Assembly (NCBI GenBank): GCA_023846275.1
Contig: CM043875.1
Span: 6,460,626 to 6,524,625 of the forward strand
Direction: 5' to 3'
Source: Vanilla planifolia
Taxonomy: Eukaryota; Streptophyta; Magnoliopsida; Asparagales; Orchidaceae
Length of the DNA: 64,000 bases
The notes below the pieces were generated by a model. It saw only the letters and a program-made list of their open reading frames with translations. It was not told the origin of the DNA and searched no databases. A program made the translations under genes and the position numbers. This document shows positions 11,299 through 23,900 of this stretch, piece after piece (position 1 is the stretch's first letter; the number at the start of each line of letters is the position of its first letter).

Positions 11299-13636
11299 TA
11301 TAGAGATTAAAGTAAAGTGAGAGAATAATCGGGAATATTAATATGAAAGGATCCCAAAGATTAACCTAAATGTAATTATATAGAAAAAAAATTGGTTAGG
11401 CAATGCTAATGCAAATGTTATAAGAATTTCTTAATTAATACCAACAAAAGTAATAACAAAATTAAATAGATGGAAAATTTCATAAATGAAAGGATAGATG
11501 AGCATGATAGACAGTGATAATTGTTACCTTGTATGAAATATACAAATGGATTCTAGAAGATAATCAATTGAAATGAAAAGATAAAGAAGGATAATTATTG
11601 AGTATATATTGACAAGTGAATCACCTTAAGGTTAAAAGAAATGCTATAAGAATTTATGATTAAAATGGTAGTATCAATAATTATTTTATTGATGTGAAGA
11701 TGAACATAAAGTGATAATAGAGGTTGGTTGATTTTTTTAAATGATATAATTGTGCATTTAATAAGAAGATTTAATGACTAAGAAGAATAGTTGATTATTC
11801 TAAAACTAGTAATTTGATAAGTACACAAACTCTAAATAGATTTGAAATCAAGTTGAAATATTAAGACTATGTAAAACAAAGAATGCCAAAAGAGGATTAT
11901 ATGTTAAGTGAGTATGTAAAAAGAAGTTGCAAGATTGATATAAACAAATAGTAAAATGTGTGGTTAAAGAAATAAACAATGGTTAAAGTTAAGTAGACTA
12001 GTAAACTACAGTACGAAGCATTTGAAAAATAGGAATGAAAAAACATATTGATGATCTAAATTTTAAGAAAAAAATCTTATAAGAATAAAGGATTACAACA
12101 TATAAAAAATAAGGGAATTTATTTAAATAATATTTTTAGAATTTCAAATTATCAAACAATTAAATTAATAAAAAAATTTATCAACTCAATGTTGTTTACA
12201 AATCTTATAAAGAAGAAGGATTTGTAGCATTATTAATATAATAAAAATTTAGATTTATCATTATTTTGAATTATCTATAATTTTAGAAAATTGTTTTTGA
12301 AAATTTGAAGATTATTTTATTTTTCTTTAGAGACTATTACGTTGCTAAAATGAGGTAGAAGATTTCAATGGAGGGATATTAACTAAAAAGTACACTATAC
12401 CAATTATTTAGAATCTATTGACACCAATTTGGTAAAGAACAAAATTTTTAAACTAGCAAAACAGATAAAAGAGGATTATATACAAGCCTAAAAAGGTTAA
12501 AAAATTGGTAAAAAATATTAAATGTGCTAAAAATAACAAGAATTGATCAAAATATATAGTATATAAGGATAAGCTCAACAAAGTTTTATAATATAAAAAG
12601 AAGATGCAATAATCGCAAAACCAAAAATTGAAAAGAATTTAAGAAAAATAATAAAATAATGATTATGGTATTTTAAGTTAAAAAATTTATTAAAAATATT
12701 AGAAATCATAAATAAGGGTAACAGTTGTTTATAAGTTGAGCTGATAAAAAGATTTATGCAAAATTGGCAAGAAAAATTTTAGAGGTGGAATTGATAAAAA
12801 AATGCAACAAATATTGGGTATTTTATGTTTTTATTTAATATTATTTTCAATCATTTTTAAGATTCCTAAAACTTTAATGTATGCATTCATTAGAAATCTA
12901 ACTTGATAGTGACCTGAAACGAAGGATAATCACTAGATTTCAAGTGGCTAAAAAGTGAGGAAGATCCATCCAAAGAGATCAAATTGTTTGAAACAAGATG
13001 GAGAGCCATGAAGAGTATTTTGTTCATGATAGTGTATAAAGTGACCAGTGCAAAAATTTATGAAAATTGGGAAAAAGGATTGACGTAGCTAAGAGCTTAG
13101 AGAGAGATAGAAAGAGAGTTGCAGTGCTACCAAAGTATTGGATGGAATTTGATTAATCAAGCATGGGAATTGAGAATATAATTTAGAAAAATGAAGATAT
13201 TATAGAAAAGTGTTGAAGTAGTCAAACAATACTTATAGAAAGATAAAATATAGGAGTTTATGGAAAGGCACAAATTTTGAGATCCAATCATAAGATAGAC
13301 CAATACAACAAAAAATTAGCATAGGTAAGTTTGTGATTAATATATATGTTTGATGCATTATTTTGTGTTGCTTAACGCCACAATATGATAGTTGAAATGA
13401 AGTTAATGAATTTTATGGATGTTCCAATCCATGTTTGTTTTTGTTGAGGTTTCTATGATTTACTTAAAATGATATAATTATTGATTGATAATAGTGTTAT
13501 GTACAATATGCTATAATATTATATAACTACAATATTATGATAAAGGTCATTAAAGGAATAAAGGGGAAACACTAATTTAGAAATAATAGTTTTTCTTAAT
13601 GTGAATTAAAAGAAAAAATAAAAAAGAAAACAAAAG
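11299..13636. other. A-rich non-genic region
   Basis: No gene was found. The plus strand is again very A-rich and C-poor. A stretch near 11450-11560 resembles 5010-5120 by eye, sharing AGTGATAATTG followed by a similar word order. These may therefore be two pieces of one repeat family. Confidence 0.4.
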
Positions 13637-14200
13637 TTAATAAAAGGGTCCGGTGATTACAAAAGTATAGAAATATTGGTTGTCCAAAATGGTGATTACT
13701 ATTTAAGAGAAAAGCTAAATGAGACATTATTTAAAATTATTCTTATTTTAAATAGCTTGAATCTATTTTATACAATATAAAAAGCCTTATCCTCAACATA
13801 CTAAAAGAAAAGTGAATTTAAAAAAAGATAAAATAAAGATTTAAAAGAAGTTACAAAATTTTTAAAGAAAGGAAGTATAAAAACAAAATTTGATAAAAGA
13901 CTAAGGTGATTGTAAAACAGAACAAATGTTGGTTTGTCCAAGTGGTGATTATGATTTTAAAATGATATGTTCTAAAGATAAACAAATGAGCAATTATTTA
14001 TAATTATTTTCATTCAAAATAAAAGCCTACTTTGCTTTACATAATATAAGAAGTATTGCCCTGAACTAACTAAAAGAAAAGTGAACTACGAAAAGATAAA
14101 AGAAAATAGTACTTTACATAATATGAGAACTATTACCCTAAACGAACGAAAAGAAAAGTGAATTGAGAAAAGATAAAAGAAGAGGGTTCATAGAAATTTA
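13637..14200. repeat. Degenerate tandem repeat, about 270-bp unit
   Basis: The word order repeats: ATTGGTTGTCCAAAATGGTG...CTAAAAGAAAAGTGAA at 13675-13810, TTGGTTTGTCCAAGTGGTG...CTAAAAGAAAAGTGAA at 13930-14085, and a shorter third version (TACATAATATGAGAACTATTACCCT...GAAAAGTGAATT) at 14110-14165. Copies are strongly diverged. The array lies upstream of the direct repeat at 14452, so it is possibly part of an LTR. Confidence 0.7.
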
Positions 14201-14451
14201 TCAAATTTCTTAAACAAAAGACTAAGTGTTTTAAAACTATAAAATAACATTTTATTTCTTATGTGTTTCACATATTATTTATTTGTTTAGTTTTTGAGAT
14301 TGACCTAACATAGAGCATAATCAAAACATTGTTTGATAGGTGTATAATATTTTTTGCCACTAACCTAATAATGGTTGACTTAGTCTATATCATATCCTAA
14401 TATTTCATGTTAAGATAAGACAGACAATTAGACTTCAAGAGAGCATTTAGG

Positions 14452-14606
14452 GTCATAGCTTATGCTTATTGTTGTTTAGTACTTGTTTATTTTTCTATCA
14501 TATTGTATAAGTTATTGTAATAACTTTGCTATATTTCATTAGTTTGGATTTTATTTAGTGTACATATGATTAGTGTTCCATTGTAGTTGTATGAACTTGA
14601 TGTTTT
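14452..14606. repeat. Direct repeat, right copy (LTR-terminus-like)
   Basis: Partner of 11-165, same orientation, about three quarters identical by eye. The similarity ends after GATGTTTTA. Confidence 0.55.
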
Positions 14607-15639
14607 ACTTTAGGAATAATAACTTATGCTAACTTATGTAATGTAAGTTCTTGCCCACAACAAAACCACCCTAAAAGGAAGTGTAGATAATATGTTCTAG
14701 TTCAATAATTACCTCAACTATGAGCATAGTATGGCTCGGGGTGAATATGAGGATGGTTCCAAAATCATGTTGATCATAACACCCCTCCTAGCAAGTGATA
14801 AGGATCGAACATCCCATATTGAAACTCAGTCTATAACCTTTATTTAGGATGTGTTTGAAGTCATTATACTTAGGATCATGGGTTAATAATAGAATCTCAA
14901 AGCACATCATCAATGGGCATTGCTTAATTTTTAGTTTTATTACAATCATTTTCCTTCTTTTAGACATCGCTTTGTTGTATATAATGCAAAATTTCGCATA
15001 GTTAACAAAAATGTTAGAGATAATAGCATACTTATTTATAATTTTTCTAATGGTAGTCACCACACTACATGTGACTAAGGTGTAAAGTATCATATCATCA
15101 ACATATAATAAGTGAGAAACAAGTGGTATAAAAAAGTAAACCTAAACACCCATATATCTTCTTACTCCCTAGTCCCTGTGGATAAACACATATAACAACT
15201 TTATGACAATGACAAAGAGGTAAGGGAAAGTATGGTAGCCATGTTTATGACCATGAGTAGTTGTGATCTATGGGAGCCTTTTTCTATTCCACAAAATACC
15301 ATAATGTGAGCTAAAGATATATGCCTGAGCCCAACTATACCAAAGGTTAAGAAAGCCCAACCATTTGAGCATTTCTAAAATGAAATCGCATCTAATTTTA
15401 TTAAATTCTTATTCCTTACCAAACTTAATGTTCGTAAGGCCCTTGACTGATGTAGAGATTTTGAGTTTGTGAGTGAATTCGAGATGGACCATGATTCCAA
15501 GCTTATTTGTCTTATATATTAACTATAAAACATGCTAAGTAAATATATTAGATCATTTCAATAAATATTTATGAGACTTATTATTATCAAAATAAAATAC
15601 TATATTTTGTGTTCATGGGTTTCAACTAGTGCAATGCTA
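14607..15639. other. Non-genic stretch, nothing recognised
   Basis: It is AT-rich with no exon-like frame, clear repeat or RNA gene. The 101-codon minus frame at 14788-15093 shows no recognisable domain and has the skewed composition of chance frames in AT-rich DNA. Confidence 0.5.
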
Positions 15640-16200
15640 ATTTTGTAACAAATATACATATATATCAAAGGCTTGTAAGTCTTGCTTTGTTAATCATGTG
15701 CATCTAACTATTCATGCTCCACCTTCACATAGTGGCAATTGGATCATAAATTATAATGATTCTCATCACATTACATTAGACTTTTAGAGTTTGTTCATTC
15801 ACTCCAAAGATGTCAACAATGAAGAGATTCTTGTTAATGGTGATACCGAATTGGTTTGTTTCTTGGTCTGGATTAATCTCACTGTTGCTAGGCTCATTAC
15901 GATTGGCTAACTACAATGATTTTCCCTTTATCTTCCAACTTTGGTCACCATCATTATTTGCAAAAAGTTTACTTTGCATGGTTTGATGAATTCAAAACAT
16001 TCTTGGTAACCTACATATTTATTAATTCTTAGTATGATGTTTCATTATTTGTTCTGTGCTATTATAATCAATTATTTTATTGACATATTTATGGATGTGT
16101 ATGTCCTTGAGATTAACTGATCTTAAGAGAGAGAAAGGGCCTCAAGGTAGAGAAGAGAACAGTATGAGTATTTTTCAATCAAAATAATCTTCAACTTTAC
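15640..16200 (+). pseudogene. Copia-like protease to pre-integrase remnant
   Basis: Plus-strand reading gives NWIINYNDSHHITLDF near 15735, which resembles the copia protease start W-x-x-D-S-G-A-S-H-H-[MI]-T with the D-S-G lost. ILVNGDTELV follows about 20 residues later, like the VVxGDG strand. Near 16080-16140, FMDVYVLEI and DLKRERKGL echo the CxFQDL...G pre-integrase segment. Stops and gaps interrupt it. The match is partial, so other origins are possible. Confidence 0.4.
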
Positions 16201-17468
16201 TCCGATTTCCTGTTGAAGTAAACTTATTTGTATAAAAATTTTATATTATTTCTATTTGGCTAAATCTTAAATTTTTAAAAATAGAATGATTATAAGAAAA
16301 AATGAAAGCAAATAAAATAGAATGCTAATCAAACATATTTGGTTTTTGTTTAAGAGATTATTCTTTATTAGCAAAGATCTTAAATAAATAAGTTTAATTA
16401 ATCAATTTGTAGTATAGCTAGAGTAAGCTTTCAAGTGTCGGTCTAAAAACAAGAGTTTACCGTGGTTTTCGTTAAACCAATCCGGAACTGGCCCAAAATT
16501 TAATTTAATTGGTTTTAGCTGAAGCCAAGTCCGGTTGACCCGTTTTGGAAAACAAGGCCAAAACCAATGGCCTGGCTATGTTTTAATTTCTTATTTAATT
16601 TTTTTTAGTTATACATCGCATCCATATCTTCACATGATGTTAATGTCACTAACAGCGAAGTGTTTGAGCATCAGAACCATACAGAAATGTGATTAACTTC
16701 AAAACTTGCTAATAGTTTTAATTTATTATTAATTTTATAAAGAAAATGAGAATTAACCATAATTTAATAGAATGCTTAAGAATAAGTGATGAAAGAGATT
16801 AGTTTAATTCCCAATTACTTAATTTTTTATATTTTACTTCTTCAATCTATTTTTAAATTTATTTTTTAAACTTAATTTTTAATAAGATTTGAGTAAAAAA
16901 ATGTATAATTGATATGATAAAATTTTTCATCTTTATAAGATAGAGGTCACGTTCAATTCTCAAGAATTTTACTATTTTATTAATTTAACTCTTATCAAGA
17001 TGAACAGTAGTAAATGCAAATTTCAATAAATATTTCTAGTCTTAAAAAAAAGTTAGATTTTAATTTTATATTTCTAATTCTTTTTTTTCTATAAAATAAA
17101 TTAATTTAAAAATATCTAAAACTAAATTAAATGCAATTAAAAATTTTAATTCATAACCTTGAGTTAGAGGCACAAAGACATTAAACCAAGTAATGTGTTA
17201 GCCAGCAAGTGACAAATATTTTAGCCCTCACTAAATAATATTGACAAACCTTGTAATTAATTTCATTATCAAGTATTTTTGTATTTTGGGTTTTTAAACA
17301 AATAGCAAAAGTATTTCTAAAAAAATTATCTAAAATAAGAAAAATTCAATGATATTATTATATAATATTTTAAATGTTAATGTGATGATATTTTTAAATA
17401 ATACCTTTCTCACTTTTTTTTAAGCACTTTTTGATGTTGATCATAAATGTTTTTTTTAATTAATAAAC
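16201..17468. other. AT-rich intergenic region upstream of TIM21
   Basis: No reading frame or repeat is convincing. A slightly GC-richer patch near 16430-16570 has several AACCGG/CCGGTT-like words but no coding potential. Confidence 0.5.
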
Positions 17469-17723
17469 TGGGCCTCCGTGAACGAATAAAAAAAGCGTGA
17501 TCTATTAAAGATAAATATTTGTTTAATCACTTGATGTAATGGCAATTAAAGCGGTAATAAAATTTAAATAATTTTTTATAAACAAAATGAATCAAAATAA
17601 TCACCAGTTTGAACTTGGGCTTGACATTAATTTAGGCCTAACAAAAGACACGATTGATAAAGGGCCTATTAAAGAATTTAACAGCCCAAACCAGCAACAT
17701 ACTAGATGAGGCGGGGATGGGCC
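17469..17723 (+). promoter_or_regulatory. Cluster of four TGGGCY site II-type motifs upstream of TIM21
   Basis: TGGGCC occurs at 17469-17474 and 17718-17723, TGGGCT at 17616-17621, and its complement AGCCCA at 17683-17688. All lie within 490 bp of the inferred ATG at 17958. In plants such site II elements are enriched in promoters of nuclear genes for mitochondrial and ribosomal proteins and are bound by TCP factors. Presence is seen directly; function is inferred. No clear TATA box was found, which is common for such housekeeping promoters. Confidence 0.55.
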
Positions 17724-17957
17724 GGGGAGCTTTGTTCCCCGTCGTCCGCCTCTTCAATCTCTCGAAGAGGGCAAAACCATCAACAAAACCCTCTTTCTTT
17801 GATTTGAAGCACCTCATCCCGCCTCGTCGACGATTTCTCTAGGAGATCTTCTCCAAATTGAGCTGCTCTTTGACTTCAGGACCACTTCTCGTTCCGTTTC
17901 CACTAGTTTTTCATAAGGATAGCCTTAGTTCGAGTTCCCTAGCGGTATTCTGCAGCG

Positions 17958-20900
17958 ATGCGACGACTCAGAATTAAGACGTGGGAATCGGATTATATGT
18001 CTTTGTATAGAGCATATTTTTCGGCTGCAAATGCATTATGTTGGGGATTTAGTTCTTCTGGCTTCCCCACACAGAGCACTGCGAGGTTCGACCCTCTAAA
18101 AACGGTACTTGCTTCCCAGTGCATTGTTTTTTTTTTTTAAAAGGAAAGTTGGGGGTTAAGCCTGGCTTTGAATCTTGGAAGACAAGGTTAATGTCACATG
18201 TTCTACAATTTATCGGCATTCCGATTCATTTTTATGATTGTTAAATGCTTCATTAATTTCTCTTAGTTTTAATTTTTCTTAATTAGTCTTCTTGCCTATT
18301 CGGCAATTTGATGATTGCAGATCGCTGTGAATCCCTGCAAGGGTGGCTTTTACGGTTCTAGCACATGTAGGACTTTAAAGGTTGGATCATAAAGCAAGTG
18401 TTGTGCACCAATAATGACTCTTTTATAGAAATTTCTGACTCTTGTTTCCTTTGGCTGTAGGATTTTATGGTGGCTGAAGGTGAGTTTTCTTTATGATTCC
18501 CATGCTCTACTTGTATTATGCACTTCAGTGTGACCATTTGTGATCTCATGTGAAACATGTTATGTTTGTTTTTATCGATGTTTTATCATAATCGCCAATC
18601 AATATGGACAAAATAATTTTATTTTTAGAGAACTCTTAACAATCATATCATTGTTGCTTATAATTATGAAGCTATCAAACTGTAGAAAAGGGTGCAAGGG
18701 AATAAGTTATGTGTATGTCTCTTAGTTGCATGCTTATTTGACAGTTCATATTCATGATTTAATTAAATATTGGAAATAAAGGTAAGTAGATTTACAATGC
18801 AAGAAGCATTAGTAATTCAATAGAGTAATAAATGTTCCATGATATCTAATAGCTATCAAAAGTTGATCTTATTACATTTATTTTGATTTGTTCTATCCAA
18901 TCTTCTTTGTCTAACAGTGTTTTTTGAACTCACCGTGATTTGTTTGATTTGAACGAAAGTTGAAAGTAAATTATAGTTCTTTTCTTATTCATTTGCGGTT
19001 TGCCTATTGTTTATGTGCATTTCAGCATGACTTTTACTGCATTAGGAACTTGCTTGGGTGATGGAACCAAGAGATTGTTGCATTGGGAACATGCTTGAAT
19101 GATAGAACCAAGACATTTTCATACTATTGGGACTCTAGAAGAAATGCTACCTAGAATGAGGTTTATCTACTTGGGGTACTTATTTCAAAGAAACTCTTAA
19201 TCTCTAGTGATTATTGGCTATGAGAAAGGTTCTAGAAAACCATGATTCTTTACGGATTGGGTCGTATAAACTTCCAAGGATTATTTTTTGCTTTCTTCTC
19301 ATATGAAGGTTGGTTAAGGCTTATTAAAAGTGAAAGCTTGGGGAGAAGAAGCTATGATTTCAAAAGGAATACCTTGCCTTCTTATCCTCAAATTTTGTCT
19401 CTTGATGTGCTTGAATTCTTCCCAAGAGTAGAACACCCATTTGGATTCTTCAGTTCCTCTTGATGAGGATCCAAATTCAATGGTAGAATCCTTATTAAGC
19501 TTGAGTATTAGGTAGTTATCCTTTCAAGCTTGCCCGGCTTGTAACATATTTATATTTGTCTAAGATTTTAGCAAAACACATGAATGATTTCCTTGTTTGA
19601 AAGCTTGATCTTGCAATTCATGTTGGCCATGGGCTGTTGCATTAAAATACTAAGATTAGAGAATTGTGTAGGTAATTTTATAGAAACATATATTACCCAC
19701 CATTGGGGTGACAAAAAATTCTTGGATTTTAGGCATTAAAAAATCAGTTTTGGTTCATATTTATTTGGTGCAACTTCTAGTGCGTGTTCTTAGGTTATTG
19801 GCTTCTAATGTAAGTTGAAATTCCAATTATAAAAGCATGTGTTTTAAACCATGAAATGTGTGCCCAACATTTTTTTCTAACCTAAGCGTCGTATCTTCAT
19901 AAGTATTCAACATAGGCACCTTGAGATATGTAGTGGTGTTAGTGAGTCTTAGGTGTTGGATTGCATATGATTCCTTTGATGATCAAGGAATTGAGATTGG
20001 AAGAAGAGCAACCTGAAATGATCTTTATTTCAGTTGCAATATGTTATCTATTAGCTGATCGACTCTGTGAGATATAAATTTCAAGCATTAGCATCTTTAT
20101 GTTTTCTTTTTGAAAAAAGTTATCTTAATCTTTTAGTTAAATAATTTCTTAAGTTGGAAGGAGTAAATTATTTATGAAGTATGTACTTTTAGAAGCCCAT
20201 TAGTCCAAATGAGCAGTGCAAGCAGGCTATCTGTTTGTAATTTGAAGGTGTCTTGATTTGTCCAGTGGTCTACTTTTTGGCACCTTAATATCTCCACCTT
20301 TTGGGTTCTGATCTAATATCCACTGGCATATGTTGCTCATCTCCACAAAACTGAGCTTCTCTTTCATTCTATGTTGTGATCAAAGCCGTCATGATTCTGA
20401 TCTGTGGTTTTGATTTGTGGATTAGATGGTTCATATCAACTAATTTTGTCTTTGTCAGGACTTATTTAAATCAAATGGGCTACCGAACATTTTGTTTCCA
20501 TCTTTACTGCACTTCGCTAGATCATTGCTTGAATTTAGGTAAGTGGATTGTTGGAAATGAAGACAATTTATTAATTAGTTCTTTTTTATATGGTTGAAGG
20601 TATAACTTGGCCTTTGGAGTAATATATGGGATAGTTGCCATCTTGCATGTAGTTCCTACTTTGATGGTTGTGTGAGGCATGATTGTTATTTATCCAAAAT
20701 AGATTGAGCATTCTTGGATCGCTAGTCTCAATCCAAGCATTTTAATTAAGGAAGTTTATAAAAGCATTTTAAATTTGTTAACCATTTTGATAAAATGGCT
20801 CAAGTATTTAATGCATGGTTTAATTTGATCTTGTTTAATTTTTTTGCAGTTTTCAAGTAGCTCAATCTTAACCAAACTAAGCAAATCTTCTCAAGTATCA

Positions 20901-23900
20901 TTAGCAATCAATCTAAACAAAATTAAATTGAAGTTAACCATACTTAGTGGTCTTCTTCACTTTGTTTTTTTCAATTTGGTGACTTTTTTTTGCCCATTCG
21001 TGATGCTAATGTCATCTAATATGTATGGGGAGAGGTTATTAAGGTTGTATTTCTTTTGGCATTTGTTGTGTTTTGACCATACACGGATCATGCTTGCCTT
21101 CATATTGTTTCTGCATAATTTGGATCTTGTGAACTGTTTTAGGGTTGATCCTATGATGATTGATCCATCTTGGTAGAAATGAATTAAGGTTGATTTAGCC
21201 AGTGGGCACCTTAAACCTCCAGATACTTGGTGATGGCATGATAGGATAACTTATCTTTTGTCTGTTTATTGTGTTGTTATTCTTTTATTAGCTCTAATAT
21301 ATGTCTCTATGCTAATGCATTGGAAGAATTCCAATAGATTATCTTAAGTTAATGTTGCATTAGCTCACTTAATCAAATAGTATTTTGATTAATATGAATA
21401 TAAGGAAGATAGTTTGTTGTTTGAAATTGCAATGGATTTATTTTTGTACTTAACAAGTACAATGTGTACATTATATCGATGTTAGAAGTATAATTGATAA
21501 GTTAATTTAAAATATAATTGTACATGTAGACATTTTATAACATGGTTTTATAAGATTTACCAAATATGTTTCAAGCACCAAAAGCTTAATGCTTCCTTAC
21601 GATACTTGGTTCATTTATTTGATATTTTTGTTTGCTACTTTTTATTTGAACCGATAATGGTATTTTTATCATGTGTTCTTTTGTGTTATATAAGATTAAA
21701 GAGTTTACTTGTACAATATAAGGGATAAAGAAAGTGCATGAGTAATATAATATGTTTTTGTTACATTTATATGATTCATAGATCAAGTCTAGAAGAAGTA
21801 AGACCAAAGAGAAGATTTAGTTGAAGATGGAAATGAAAGCTTGATAACAATGGGATTCAGTTGTAGCCAAGGAGAATAAAGCATGTGATTTAAAGTACAG
21901 TCTTCTTAAAAGAGGAGGGTTAAATTGTACCTTATAAAAAATAAGTAAATTTTGTTACAATTTTGTAATCTTGTTATTAATGTTAACTAAACTAAATATT
22001 TTTTTAGAAAGCTTCTTTGTTACTTTTGAATGAGATTGTGTGACAATACAATAATAAAGGAACATAAATGATCTTTAAATAGTTTGGCAAACATACCTTA
22101 TATCCACCCTTGGCCACGAGTGACTAGACTTACTACAACAAACAACCTTGTCTTAAGACGGATACGTGAAATACCCTTACAAGATCCATAAGGGTCAAAA
22201 GCAACTCAAAAGAACTATATAAAATATGGCTTACAATTATCATAAAACAGCAACAAATACATGTAATAAAGGCAAGATAAATATAGCTTTTTCACAATAT
22301 ATCTTGTAAAGCAAAGGCCATAACTAGTGCAAATAACTAGTTGCATGCTAAATAATGATATGTGATGATATTACCAATTGAGAGGTGAAGGATGGAAAGT
22401 TTGGGAGCGCAACAATTTTAGGAAGAGATGAAAAAATTTTTATTGTGAAGTTTCATCGACACAACAAAGATGATGAAAATTGATTTTTTTTTCTTGATTA
22501 TTTTTGCATTAGCTTCTCTTCTCATTATTTAATCCTCTATTTATAGGTAAAGGACTCTTAAAATGTCGAATATAATATTATTAATGGCTAAACAATGATT
22601 AGGATTCATTTCTTGAAAATGTTAAATTAGCCATTACAAGTTTTGGCTTCTGTTCAATCTATACGATATGTTATATCGTAATATACGATGACTTTAAATG
22701 AACTACTCGACAATAAATTAAACTTGTATGATTGACTCTAGCATTATACAATCCAAAAGTTGGTCGCATTGTACAATAGACAAATATTATATATTATACA
22801 AAATTCTTTGTTTTAGGTGTGACAATGGTGAAATCATATGCAAGATATGAAACATATTGTATGATGGATTAATATCGTATTATACAAAATTCTCAGGTTC
22901 TTTTTTTTCAAGCTTGATATTGATATTGTATTGTATGAAAATAAGTATCGTAGTGTACAACTATATTTAACCAATGACTTAGATAATTGTTTTTTATTTT
23001 TCACTTGGAATTATGTAACATTTTGTAATATACAATAAAAATCATAGTATACGAAGCAATGACTCTCGTACTAACATATTCAATCAAATTATCTTATTTT
23101 CTTTTGTGCACATGATTTATTATTGATCATATTATACAATAAGTATATAATATTGTACTATTAATGTGACTTTAATTTACTTGAAAATTTTGGTTTTACC
23201 TTATATTCACTTATGTGAAAGTTTTAATTGATTTATTTGTAAGACTTAGAATGACATTGCAAACTAGTTGTGGGAATGCAAATGGATATGAAAGATAGGT
23301 CGCAGTAGAATATGAAGTTGATTTGAATATAAATGAGATCTTAAATATCACTAGTAAATATTACATAGGTTTTAGCGTTCTAAATATATCAAAATGTAAA
23401 GAATACTCATGATGGTTGTCATAACACCAAGAGTAAGTTTGTCTATGGGTTAAAACATTATATAAATCACATTCTTGATGAAACCTTATGGTGATATACA
23501 ATGCCATTATATCTTGAATCATTATCAATTTGTATTTATCTTGACACAATTCAACAATATATTAGTAAACTTGATAATATGATTTTGGTATCATCAAACT
23601 CTCATATAAATCATTATCACAAATATATATTAAAAATACAAAAAGTGAAATAGTCATGAAAATACATACAAGTTAGTAATCTCTCCTTAAATTTTAGCTT
23701 TTTCTTAATTCATGGTTTATATGGTCTTGCTCCCTTAATATAATCTTCTCTTCTAATACAACAAATCATGAAATATATTAATATTTTTTTTCTTTTTGTT
23801 ATCATTCAAAATGCAAGTCATTCAAAGGGGTTAATAACTCCCATAATCTTCTAATCCTCTCAAATGTATTAGATGATAAAGGTTAAGTGAAAATATCTAT

